From Holophagae bacterium (GTDB taxonomy: Bacteria > Acidobacteriota > Thermoanaerobaculia > Thermoanaerobaculales > Sulfomarinibacteraceae), in contig JAUWTC010000213.1 in assembly GCA_030609785.1 (NCBI GenBank), forward strand, positions 1 to 5,488: a stretch of DNA of 5,488 nt, read 5' to 3'. Shown in pieces: positions 1-5,488 of this stretch. Each line of letters opens with the position of its first letter. Positions within the stretch are counted from its first letter, which is position 1. Made by a program: the position numbers and the translations under genes. The notes below the pieces were generated by a model. That model saw only the letters and a program-made list of their open reading frames with translations. It was not told the origin of the DNA and made no database searches.

Positions 1-1619
1 CCGCGGTCGTCCTTCTGGCCAGTAGGGCCGCCCTGGTCAACGCCACCGAGATCGAACCGGAGACCTTGATCCTGGTCTTGACCTCCGCCGGCCTGAGCCT
101 GATCGTCGCCTCGGATCAGCCGCGCCTTCGAGCGGTCTCAGGTCTGGTCTTGGGACTGGCCGTCGTCACCCGTCCGTCGGTACTGCTGCCGGTCATTCTG
201 GCGATCGTTGGTCTGGGGTGGAGAGCGCCTCCGCGAAGGAGACTCTTGGCCGTCCTCCCCCTGATCCTCGGAGTCGCTGTTCCCGTGCTGGCCACCCGCC
301 TGGCAATCACCGGACTCACGGGCGCTCCTCCAACGCCGATGAACCCGGGAACGGTCCTCTCAGAGGGGTGGAATCCACTGGCGACCGGATACCTGGGGGA
401 AGCGCCCGTCGTGGTCAAGGACGTCGAGCACACGCTCGGATTGCCGGACGGTCTGCACGTCGCCTACCGGTTGGTGGCCGCCCGAGCCACCGGCCGCCAG
501 GTTTCACCCCAAACCGCAAATGCCTACTGGGCCGAACGGGCCCTGGCCTTTGTCAGGCACGAGCCCGCTGCCGCCCTGAAACTCGGCCTGCGGAAGGCAG
601 GTCTAGCCCTCCACTCCTACGATGCGTGGGACTTGAAGACTCTTCAGCGAAAGGCCGAAAACCTGGGCAGAGGTCCGTTTATCCCCTTCGGCCTGCTGGC
701 CGCGCTCGCCGCCCTGGGTCTGATATTCGGATGGCGGCACCCTTGGACCCCAGCCCTCGGCCTGTGGGTTGTCGGCAGTTGGTCGGTGATGATTCTGTTC
801 TACGTTACGGCACGCCAACGCAACGTCCTTCTCCCTGCCGTCGCCCTCCTTGCAGGCGTCGCAATCAATGGGCTCGTTTTCGCCTGGCGCTCCGATCGGC
901 GGCGAATTGTAGGTATCGCTCTCACCGCCGCCATCCTCTCGGGAGTCCTGCTGAGCGTGGAGGGAATAGCCCAACGCGAAGACCGGCACAGCTGGCGACT
1001 GCTCGAAGCCCAGGAGGCCACAGCGCGCGAGAGGAAAACGGCACTTCGAGAGGACGACGTGATCATATGGCTGGCACGGGGAGCTCTTTTCCTCGATCCG
1101 TCGGGGCTCAGAACAGCCGATCCTCGAATCATCGACCGGGAGATTCGGGGCCAACTGGCGGAAACTCAACCGCCACAACGACTCTTCGATCTGGCCCTGG
1201 TCATGATCGAAATCGGACGACATGCCGAAGCAGAGCGCCTCCTCCTGTCCCTCGAGGCCGATGGCTATCGACCACGGCGGGGGGGCCGATGGTGTTCCTC
1301 GACCGCCTATCACCTGATCAGGTGCCGATTGATCGCCTCCGATTTCTCCGGGGCTCAGCCTCTCATTGAACGAGCCCTCCTCCAGGCACCTGGTGATCCC
1401 CGGATCCTCGCACTGCATGCCGTGCTCTCGGACCTCGCCGGCAACTCCGTTGAAGGCAAGATCGCACGCGGTGGTCTGATCGCGATGTTCGACCCCTTCA
1501 CCGGGAACCGGGCCCTGGCCCAAGCCTATTCAGACACCGGCCAGTCCTCGGCGGCGGCCCCCATTCTGGCCGAAATTCAGGACACGCTCCCGGAATGGAC
1601 CGCCATGCCCCGACGTTGA
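1..1619 (+). CDS. GT-C/PMT-like membrane glycosyltransferase with TPR-like C-terminal domain (5' partial)
   Basis: The reading frame is open from the left edge (first full codon at 3) to TGA at 1617-1619, giving 538 visible residues; the N-terminus, where GT-C enzymes carry their catalytic acidic residues, lies outside the window. Numbering from codon 3, residues about 10-335 hold roughly seven or eight hydrophobic segments. Family-like landmarks are the EIEPETL stretch (about 17-23) before a membrane helix, [13 protein letters not shown] (51-63), which resembles the GL..ltRP..llp pattern of PMT/ArnT-type enzymes, and [17 protein letters not shown] (269-285), which resembles their RY..P..P.L...AG segment. 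Residues about 320-538 are soluble and contain helix pairs resembling TPR repeats (about 394-424, 436-470, 502-535; for example [11 protein letters not shown]). Known for the family: transfer of a sugar from a polyprenyl-phosphate carrier to a lipid, glycan or protein in the cytoplasmic membrane. Substrate here is unknown. The TPR part may bind a partner, which is inference. Being TTG, the codon at 66 is only an internal leucine, because homologous-looking sequence continues upstream of it. Confidence 0.8.
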   Translation, partial: AVVLLASRAALVNATEIEPETLILVLTSAGLSLIVASDQPRLRAVSGLVLGLAVVTRPSVLLPVILAIVGLGWRAPPRRRLLAVLPLILGVAVPVLATRLAITGLTGAPPTPMNPGTVLSEGWNPLATGYLGEAPVVVKDVEHTLGLPDGLHVAYRLVAARATGRQVSPQTANAYWAERALAFVRHEPAAALKLGLRKAGLALHSYDAWDLKTLQRKAENLGRGPFIPFGLLAALAALGLIFGWRHPWTPALGLWVVGSWSVMILFYVTARQRNVLLPAVALLAGVAINGLVFAWRSDRRRIVGIALTAAILSGVLLSVEGIAQREDRHSWRLLEAQEATARERKTALREDDVIIWLARGALFLDPSGLRTADPRIIDREIRGQLAETQPPQRLFDLALVMIEIGRHAEAERLLLSLEADGYRPRRGGRWCSSTAYHLIRCRLIASDFSGAQPLIERALLQAPGDPRILALHAVLSDLAGNSVEGKIARGGLIAMFDPFTGNRALAQAYSDTGQSSAAAPILAEIQDTLPEWTAMPRR

Positions 1620-1631
1620 AGAAGAAGGCCC

Positions 1632-1660
1632 TGGCGACCCGGCGTCTTTTTGGGTACAAT
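1632..1660 (+). promoter_or_regulatory. Putative sigma-70-type promoter for trxB
   Basis: A TACAAT hexamer at 1655-1660 matches the -10 consensus at five of six positions. Seventeen bases upstream lies TGGCGA (1632-1637), a poor -35 match (three of six). Transcription would start near 1667 and give a leader of about 84 nt before the TTG start of trxB. The site lies in the gap just after the upstream gene ends, where a trxB promoter is expected. The -10 is convincing; the -35 is weak, so an activator or a different sigma factor is possible. Confidence 0.45.
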
Positions 1661-1684
1661 GCCCGCCGCGTCGCACGGGACCCA

Positions 1685-1730
1685 AGGGATCGGTGTTCGG
1701 TGGCCCGCTACGATTCACCTTCCGATCCCT
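1685..1730 (+). promoter_or_regulatory. Stem-loop in the trxB 5' leader
   Basis: AGGGATCGG at 1685-1693 and CCGATCCCT at 1722-1730 are perfect 9-bp inverted repeats. Inside them GGTG (1699-1702) can pair with CACC (1716-1719), plus one G-U pair (1703-1715), leaving an asymmetric internal loop (1694-1698 against 1720-1721) and an 11-nt apical loop. The structure ends 10 nt before the GGAGG of trxB. There is no T-run after it, so it is not a simple terminator. It could be an operator dyad in DNA, or an RNA element affecting stability or translation; the function is inferred only from position. Confidence 0.45.
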
Positions 1731-1740
1731 CGTTCACACT

Positions 1741-1745
1741 GGAGG
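1741..1745 (+). promoter_or_regulatory. Shine-Dalgarno site of trxB, fixing a TTG start
   Basis: GGAGG at 1741-1745 stands 5 nt before TTG at 1751. No ATG or GTG near it gives a protein of family length with the FAD motif at the expected place, so this site decides the start codon. Confidence 0.8.
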
Positions 1746-1750
1746 CTCTT

Positions 1751-2698
1751 TTGAACGACACCCACGCGAAAGTCTTGATCATCGGATCCGGTCCGGCCGG
1801 CTTGACTGCTGCTTTGTACGCGGCCCGGGCCGATCTCGAACCCGTCGTCATTGAAGGCATGCAGCCCGGCGGACAGTTGACCATCACCACAGAGGTCGAA
1901 AACTACCCGGGCTTCCCGGAAGGCATCACCGGCCCCGAGTTGATGCAACGGACGAAGGCCCAGGTCGAACGATTCGGCACCCGTTTCCTATTCGACCAGG
2001 TCACCGAGGTCAAGCTGGACCAACGCCCGTTCACCGTCCACACCGACGACAATGGGGTTTGGACCTGTGACACCCTTATCATCGCCTCGGGCGCGACGGC
2101 CCGACTCCTCGGACTGGACAGTGAAACGGCCCTGATGGGCTACGGCGTCTCCGCGTGTGCCACCTGTGACGGCTTCTTCTATCGCGACAAGGAGATCGCT
2201 GTGGTCGGCGGTGGTGACACCGCCCTGGAAGAGGCGGCATTTTTGACCAAATTCGCCTCAAAGGTCACCCTGATCCACCGCCGAGATGAACTTCGGGGCT
2301 CCAAGATCATGCGGCAACGGGCCATGGACAATCCCAAGATCGAATTCGCCTGGAACTCGGTCGTTGATGAGGTCTTGGGCACCAAGGAGGGCGGGGGCGT
2401 CACAGGCGTTCGCCTCAAGGACACCCAGAATGGAGACATGCGGGACCTGGCTCTGGAAGGGCTCTTCATCGCCATCGGCCACAAACCCAACACCGATCTA
2501 TTCAAGACGACGCTGGACATGGACGACGTCGGCTACTTGAAAACCGCCGCCGATTCGACCCGCACGTCGGTCGAGGGTGTCTTTGCCTGCGGCGACGTCC
2601 AAGACAACAAGTACCGCCAGGCGATCACCGCCGCGGGCTCAGGCTGCATGGCGGCGCTTGAGGCCGAGCGATGGTTGGCCGAGCAGGGCGTGGAGTAA
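1751..2698 (+). CDS. trxB: Thioredoxin reductase (NADPH, FAD-dependent)
   Basis: Low-molecular-weight thioredoxin reductase: it passes electrons from NADPH through FAD and a redox cysteine pair to thioredoxin in the cytoplasm, keeping protein thiols reduced and feeding ribonucleotide reductase and peroxide defence. From the TTG at 1751 the product is 315 residues, close to the roughly 320 usual for the family. Visible landmarks in order are the FAD-binding GSGPAG (12-17), the redox motif C136-A-T-C139 followed by DG, the NADPH-binding GGGDTA (153-158), the HRR motif (176-178) that recognises the NADPH phosphate, and the second FAD contact GD at 281-282 followed by the [11 protein letters not shown] stretch. 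All key residues are present. An in-frame ATG at 1595 would add 52 residues that overlap the upstream gene and look unlike the family, so I reject it. No thioredoxin gene lies in the window. The gene has its own putative promoter and a terminator, so it is probably monocistronic. Confidence 0.97.
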   Translation: MNDTHAKVLIIGSGPAGLTAALYAARADLEPVVIEGMQPGGQLTITTEVENYPGFPEGITGPELMQRTKAQVERFGTRFLFDQVTEVKLDQRPFTVHTDDNGVWTCDTLIIASGATARLLGLDSETALMGYGVSACATCDGFFYRDKEIAVVGGGDTALEEAAFLTKFASKVTLIHRRDELRGSKIMRQRAMDNPKIEFAWNSVVDEVLGTKEGGGVTGVRLKDTQNGDMRDLALEGLFIAIGHKPNTDLFKTTLDMDDVGYLKTAADSTRTSVEGVFACGDVQDNKYRQAITAAGSGCMAALEAERWLAEQGVE

Positions 2699-2715
2699 GA
2701 GTATGAGGATCCAGA

Positions 2716-2749
2716 TGGCCGGCCCTGGGCTGGCTGGCTGATTTTTTTT
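2716..2749 (+). terminator. Rho-independent terminator after trxB
   Basis: Bases 2716-2724 (TGGCCGGCC) can pair with 2732-2740 (GGCTGGCTG): a 9-bp stem with three G-U pairs, a 7-nt loop, then one A and eight Ts (2742-2749). A competing stem uses the overlapping GGCTGGC copy at 2728-2734, but the outer one abuts the T-run as intrinsic terminators do. It begins 17 bp after the trxB stop and separates trxB from the Fe-S carrier unit. Confidence 0.8.
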
Positions 2750-2757
2750 CGATGACC

Positions 2758-2776
2758 GCAGCCTCGTCGAGGCCGC
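2758..2776. repeat. Inverted repeat upstream of the Fe-S carrier gene
   Basis: GCCTCG (2761-2766) and CGAGGC (2768-2773) are perfect inverted repeats around one central T, and GC at 2758-2759 mirrors GC at 2775-2776 across one mismatch. It lies 25 bp before the ATG at 2801, after the trxB terminator. It could be an operator or a small leader hairpin. I see no recognisable -35/-10 pair in 2750-2800, and the dyad does not resemble an IscR or Fur site that I can identify. Confidence 0.35.
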
Positions 2777-2800
2777 ACAACCAGCAGACCGGGAGGTCTC

Positions 2801-3133
2801 ATGATCTCATTCAGTGAATCAGCTATCGCAAAAGTCCATGAATTTTCGACATCGATGCCCGAGGCCGAGGGCAAGAGTCTTCGTATCTTCATCCAAGGTG
2901 TGGGCTGCTCCGGTTTTTCCTACGGCTTCACCTTCGACGACAAGAGAGACGACGATACCGTCGTCGAGGCCGGCGACATCCAAGTGCTGGTTGATCCCCA
3001 CAGCGCACCCCATTTGACGGGAGCTTCGGTCGACTTCACCGAAGACCAGCGAGGCGCCGGCTTCACGGTCGACAATCCGAATACCCCGGCCAATGCCTGC
3101 TCGCCCTCCGGCGGCTGTTCCGGCTGCGGTTGA
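2801..3133 (+). CDS. erpA: A-type iron-sulfur carrier protein (HesB/IscA/ErpA family)
   Basis: A 110-residue protein, a typical length for A-type carriers, which receive Fe-S clusters from the Isc or Suf scaffold and hand them to apo-enzymes in the cytoplasm. The first conserved cysteine is C36 in GVGCSGFSYGF, followed by the family's D/GDI.V.VD segment (59-65) and the late FTVDNPN stretch (88-94). The family usually ends in a CGC motif; here the tail has C100, C106 and C109 (ACSPSGGCSGCG), so the first cysteine keeps the 64-residue spacing from C36 but its partner is displaced. GGAGG at 2792-2796 stands 4 nt before the ATG, a clear though close ribosome site. The def start follows 3 nt after the stop. 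The symbol erpA is the best guess; it could equally be called iscA or sufA, as no isc or suf genes are in view to decide. It probably heads a three-gene operon. Confidence 0.9.
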   Translation: MISFSESAIAKVHEFSTSMPEAEGKSLRIFIQGVGCSGFSYGFTFDDKRDDDTVVEAGDIQVLVDPHSAPHLTGASVDFTEDQRGAGFTVDNPNTPANACSPSGGCSGCG

Positions 3134-3136
3134 TCG

Positions 3137-3694
3137 ATGACGACCGGCGCCGGAGAGCCCTCGCCGCTTGAGGTCATCCGGTTGGGCCACCCCATACTCC
3201 GGAAGGTGGCCGAACCGGTTCCGGAAGATTTTTTCGGGACGGGACGGCTCAACGATCTGTGTCGGAACATGGTGCGAACCATGATCTCGGAAGACGGAGT
3301 CGGTCTGGCGGCGCCCCAGGTTGCTGAGGGACTGCGCCTTTTTGTCTACTGGGTGCCGGGCGACGATGACCATCCGGACATTGCACCAAAGCTTTTGGCG
3401 AATCCCGAAATCAAGCCGGTCGGTGATGCGGTCGAGGACGGCTGGGAGGGTTGTCTCTCGATCCCGGGCCTCAGAGGAATCGTGCCCAGGTACAGTCGCA
3501 TCAAGGCCAGGGCCCGCGACCTTGAGGGCAATGCCGTATCTCTGACGGCCGATGGCTTTCATGCCCGGGTCATTCAGCACGAGTTTGACCACCTCGACGG
3601 CATCGTCTTTCTCGACCGGATGGACGGCCCGGCTTCCCTGGCCTACGAGCAGGAGTGGGAGCGTTTCATCTTGGGTTCCGGGAGCGAGTTCTGA
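3137..3694 (+). CDS. def: Peptide deformylase
   Basis: A metallo-hydrolase that removes the formyl group from the N-terminal methionine of new proteins at the ribosome exit, usually with Fe2+ as its native metal. All three signature motifs are present in the 185 residues: GVGLAAPQ (54-61), with Q61; EGCLS (104-108), with metal ligand C106; and QHEFDH (147-152), with ligands H148 and H152 and catalytic E149. Length matches the family (about 165-190). The stretches WEGCLSIPGLRGIVPR and GFHARVIQHE resemble, from memory, the mitochondrial-like bacterial subgroup more than the E. coli enzyme encoded beside fmt, so a second deformylase may exist elsewhere in the genome. There is no good Shine-Dalgarno before ATG 3137; the start lies 3 nt after the Fe-S carrier stop, so translation is probably coupled. 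The next gene overlaps its 3' end. No fmt is in the window. Confidence 0.96.
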   Translation: MTTGAGEPSPLEVIRLGHPILRKVAEPVPEDFFGTGRLNDLCRNMVRTMISEDGVGLAAPQVAEGLRLFVYWVPGDDDHPDIAPKLLANPEIKPVGDAVEDGWEGCLSIPGLRGIVPRYSRIKARARDLEGNAVSLTADGFHARVIQHEFDHLDGIVFLDRMDGPASLAYEQEWERFILGSGSEF

Positions 3695-5400
3695 TCCCGA
3701 CCGACACCGCCACCGGGAGATCGGCAGCATCCCCCGAGGATCCGACCACAGCAATCGACCCCCTTCCGTGGTGGGCCACGGTCAGCGCCCTCATCTTCGG
3801 CATTGTGGCCGGGTCTTTCGAGATCCTCAACACCAGTATCGGGTGGCACCTGGCCGCCGGACGGTGGATGGTGGAACACCGGGCTGTTCTGACACACAAC
3901 CCCTTCACCTTGGGCGCCGACGGGGCCGCCTGGTTAAACCACGAGTGGCTTTTTCAGGTCACCGTCGCCCTGATGGAACGCTTGGGCACCGGACCGGGCC
4001 TGATCGGCCTGCGGATCCTGGTCACGATCGGGCTGACGTTCCTTTTGATGCGCTTCGGCCGACGGGCCGGGTTGTCGTACGGTTCGGCGCTGGTGTTGGC
4101 GTGTCTCTGTGTCGCCGGCGCCCGGATGCGCTTCTATGTACGGCCCGAGTTGGCAACCCTCGTTCTGGTGCCCCTGGGAGTCAGCCTCTACCTAACACGA
4201 GGGCGGCGCCGGACGGCCGTGACCGCAGCGGCGGTAGCCGTAATTTCAGCCGTCGGCGTCAATCTCCATGGTGGCATTCTGGTGTTGCCTGCCATTCTCG
4301 GCGCCTTGGTTGTCGCCGAGGCTCTGACTTCCATCACCGAGCGACGATCTCCCCTGAAAATGATCACCTCCGGGGCTGCCATCGTCGTCGCCACCATCGG
4401 AGGCGCCCTGCTCAATCCCTGGGGTTGGCAGGTATTGGCGGCCCCATTTCGGCTGGCTCACCTGGTCGGCAAACCCTGGGTTCCCAATCCCGAATGGATT
4501 TCTCCAGGTCCGACCGATGTCCCGGAACTCTACCTCGCCCTGATCGCGGCGTGGGTCCTCTTTGTCTTTCGAGAGCGCCACCTCATCAGGTGGATGCTGC
4601 TGATCGTGATCTCCGCCTTGGCCCTGCGCTATGTCCGAAACGTAGGTCTGTTCTTCACCGTGCTCCCGCTGGCTGTGGCCCCCGCTCTCACCCGTATTGA
4701 TGTCCTGCGACTCACGGGTCGCCGAGTCTCTCTCGTTGCTTCGGCCCTCGTCCTCAGCTTGGCGGCTGTCATGATCGATGCTCCCGGATTTCCCCTTGGC
4801 TGGGGTTTTTCAACCGCTCGTTATCCGGTCGGCGCCAGTGTATTTCTTGAACGCACCGGTCTTCTCGATCACCCGGTTTATAACGACGTTCGATTCGGGG
4901 GCTGGTTGATCGGCAGATATTTCCCCCCCTTTCAGCCTTTCATCGACGACCGGAACGAGATTCATGAAGACCTGTTGGAGGAGATGTGGGAGATTGACCA
5001 GGCCAGTTCTCCGGGGCGATGGCAGGCGTTGCTCGACAGATACGGCATCGAAACCGCCTTGCTCCGGTACCACGATCCTCTGACCGTCCGGACGCCTGAG
5101 GGCAGGAAATTGGGCCTCCGCGGATTCTCGCCTCTGTGGTTTCCTGAGAAACGGTGGGCCCTGGTCTTCTGGGACGACACCGCCATGGTTCTGGTCGATC
5201 GCACCCAGGCCCGACCTGAGCTTATCGAGGCCTTCGAGTACCAATGGGTCCGGCCCGATGACATCGCCCATCTGGAGATCATCGCCCGGGATGACCCAAT
5301 CGCCAGGGCGGGGCTCATCGCTGAAATCGAACGGAAACTCGACGAGGATCCTTCGTGCCGACGAGCGATCTGGCTGTTGTCGCTGCTGTCCACGCGCTAG
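3655..5400 (+). CDS. Polytopic membrane protein, GT-C glycosyltransferase-like
   Basis: 581 residues from GTG 3655, with a short polar N-terminus, about nine to eleven hydrophobic segments between residues 40 and 380, and a soluble C-terminal part of about 190 residues. Conserved-looking landmarks are GWHLAAGRWM (63-72), HNPF (81-84) and NHEWLFQ (95-101) in the first half, and YNDVRFGGWLIGRYFPP (409-425) then FIDDRNE (429-435) in the soluble part. I recall the same order of motifs in large uncharacterised bacterial membrane proteins that resemble GT-C glycosyltransferases; the substrate is not known and I cannot confirm activity. The start is uncertain: GTG 3655 overlaps def by 40 nt and has AGGA directly against it, which is too close. 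CTG at 3691 overlaps the def stop as CTGA and has GGGAG (3680-3684) at 6-nt spacing, giving 569 residues. The next standard codon, GTG 3805, lies inside the first membrane helix. The coordinates here use the outer GTG. It is probably the last gene of the operon. Confidence 0.75.
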   Translation: MGAFHLGFRERVLIPTDTATGRSAASPEDPTTAIDPLPWWATVSALIFGIVAGSFEILNTSIGWHLAAGRWMVEHRAVLTHNPFTLGADGAAWLNHEWLFQVTVALMERLGTGPGLIGLRILVTIGLTFLLMRFGRRAGLSYGSALVLACLCVAGARMRFYVRPELATLVLVPLGVSLYLTRGRRRTAVTAAAVAVISAVGVNLHGGILVLPAILGALVVAEALTSITERRSPLKMITSGAAIVVATIGGALLNPWGWQVLAAPFRLAHLVGKPWVPNPEWISPGPTDVPELYLALIAAWVLFVFRERHLIRWMLLIVISALALRYVRNVGLFFTVLPLAVAPALTRIDVLRLTGRRVSLVASALVLSLAAVMIDAPGFPLGWGFSTARYPVGASVFLERTGLLDHPVYNDVRFGGWLIGRYFPPFQPFIDDRNEIHEDLLEEMWEIDQASSPGRWQALLDRYGIETALLRYHDPLTVRTPEGRKLGLRGFSPLWFPEKRWALVFWDDTAMVLVDRTQARPELIEAFEYQWVRPDDIAHLEIIARDDPIARAGLIAEIERKLDEDPSCRRAIWLLSLLSTR

Positions 5401-5403
5401 TCC

Positions 5404-5455
5404 GTTCCCGTCCGGAAACCCCGGGTGGGGACAGCGCGGTTCCCGAGGCGGAAAC
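5404..5455. repeat. Two copies of a small dyad after the last gene
   Basis: GTTCCCG followed by CGGAAAC occurs twice: at 5404-5410/5413-5419 (2-nt gap) and 5439-5445/5449-5455 (3-nt gap), 35 bp apart. Each copy is itself an imperfect inverted repeat with one mismatch (A-C in + strand RNA, G-U in - strand RNA). Between them CCCC (5419-5422) and GGGG (5427-5430) can form another short hairpin. T6 at 5462-5467 follows six bases after the second copy, so the region may act as a weak terminator for the operon, but the loops are very short. Confidence 0.35.
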
Positions 5456-5488
5456 GAGCAGTTTTTTGATAAGTTCTAGGAAGGCAAG

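Noticed and set aside
1279..1285. G7 run (and C7 at 4923-4929) as possible phase-variable tracts
   Set aside because: Both frames stay open across the runs, the tracts are short, and in GC-rich coding DNA they are unremarkable.
218..1369. Long open frame of 383 codons on the + strand within the first gene
   Set aside because: It is rich in Arg, Pro, Gly and Ser with no domain-like pattern, typical of an out-of-frame shadow in GC-rich DNA.
1621..1651. Possible terminator of the first gene before the T5 at 1647-1651
   Set aside because: The GC-rich bases before the T-run form no stem longer than about 3 bp, and the T-run overlaps the spacer of the likely trxB promoter.
1595..1750. In-frame ATG at 1595 that would extend TrxB by 52 residues
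   Set aside because: The extension overlaps the upstream gene, has no ribosome site, spans the putative promoter and is unlike the family; GGAGG plus TTG at 1751 gives the normal length.
2819..3754. 311-codon open frame on the - strand
   Set aside because: It runs antisense across erpA and def, both of which have intact signature motifs; it has no recognisable domain.
4578..4593. CCACCT/AGGTGG inverted repeat in the last gene
   Set aside because: A 6-bp stem inside coding sequence is easily explained by chance and codon use; nothing in the context suggests a role.
3552..4700. 382-codon + strand open frame overlapping def and the membrane protein gene
   Set aside because: Its composition is Arg/Pro/Gly-rich and it overlaps two convincing genes in another frame; it is a shadow frame.
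5466..5484. TTGATA as a -35 element and AGGAAGG as a ribosome site for a gene beyond the right edge
   Set aside because: The -10 region and start codon would lie outside the window or conflict in spacing, so neither can be supported here.

Overview
This window comes from a GC-rich bacterial genome. All the genes are on the + strand, packed closely, with purine-rich Shine-Dalgarno sites (GGAGG and similar) before at least two of them. Nothing in the sequence fixes the lineage. Large multi-membrane GT-C-like proteins, one with a TPR-like tail, next to housekeeping genes would fit Acidobacteriota or a related GC-rich Gram-negative phylum, but that is a low-confidence inference. I see no RNA genes, mobile elements, CRISPR arrays or phage genes.

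Layout: (1) The window opens inside a gene for a GT-C-type (PMT/ArnT-like) membrane glycosyltransferase whose C-terminal third is soluble and TPR-like; it ends at 1619. (2) A 131-bp gap holds a plausible promoter (TACAAT at 1655-1660) and a long stem-loop (1685-1730), followed by thioredoxin reductase trxB, which most likely starts at a TTG codon at 1751. (3) A strong Rho-independent terminator (hairpin plus T8, 2716-2749) closes the trxB transcript. (4) A second unit follows: an A-type iron-sulfur carrier (ErpA/IscA family, 2801-3133), a peptide deformylase (3137-3694, 3 nt after the carrier's stop) and a second large membrane protein (to 5400) whose start overlaps the end of def. (5) The last 88 bp are non-coding, with two copies of a small dyad and a T6 run.

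Functionally, the middle of the window is housekeeping: NADPH-dependent reduction of thioredoxin, delivery of Fe-S clusters, and removal of N-formyl groups from new proteins. The two membrane proteins on either side look like enzymes that transfer sugars from polyprenyl-phosphate donors, or relatives of them; their acceptors cannot be read from the sequence. Def is not followed by fmt, its usual neighbour, but is translationally linked to an Fe-S carrier and a membrane protein. I found no clear sign of a new defence or mobile system. The points most worth a second look are the odd cysteine tail of the Fe-S carrier, a possible CTG start in a CTGA overlap, and the structured trxB leader.
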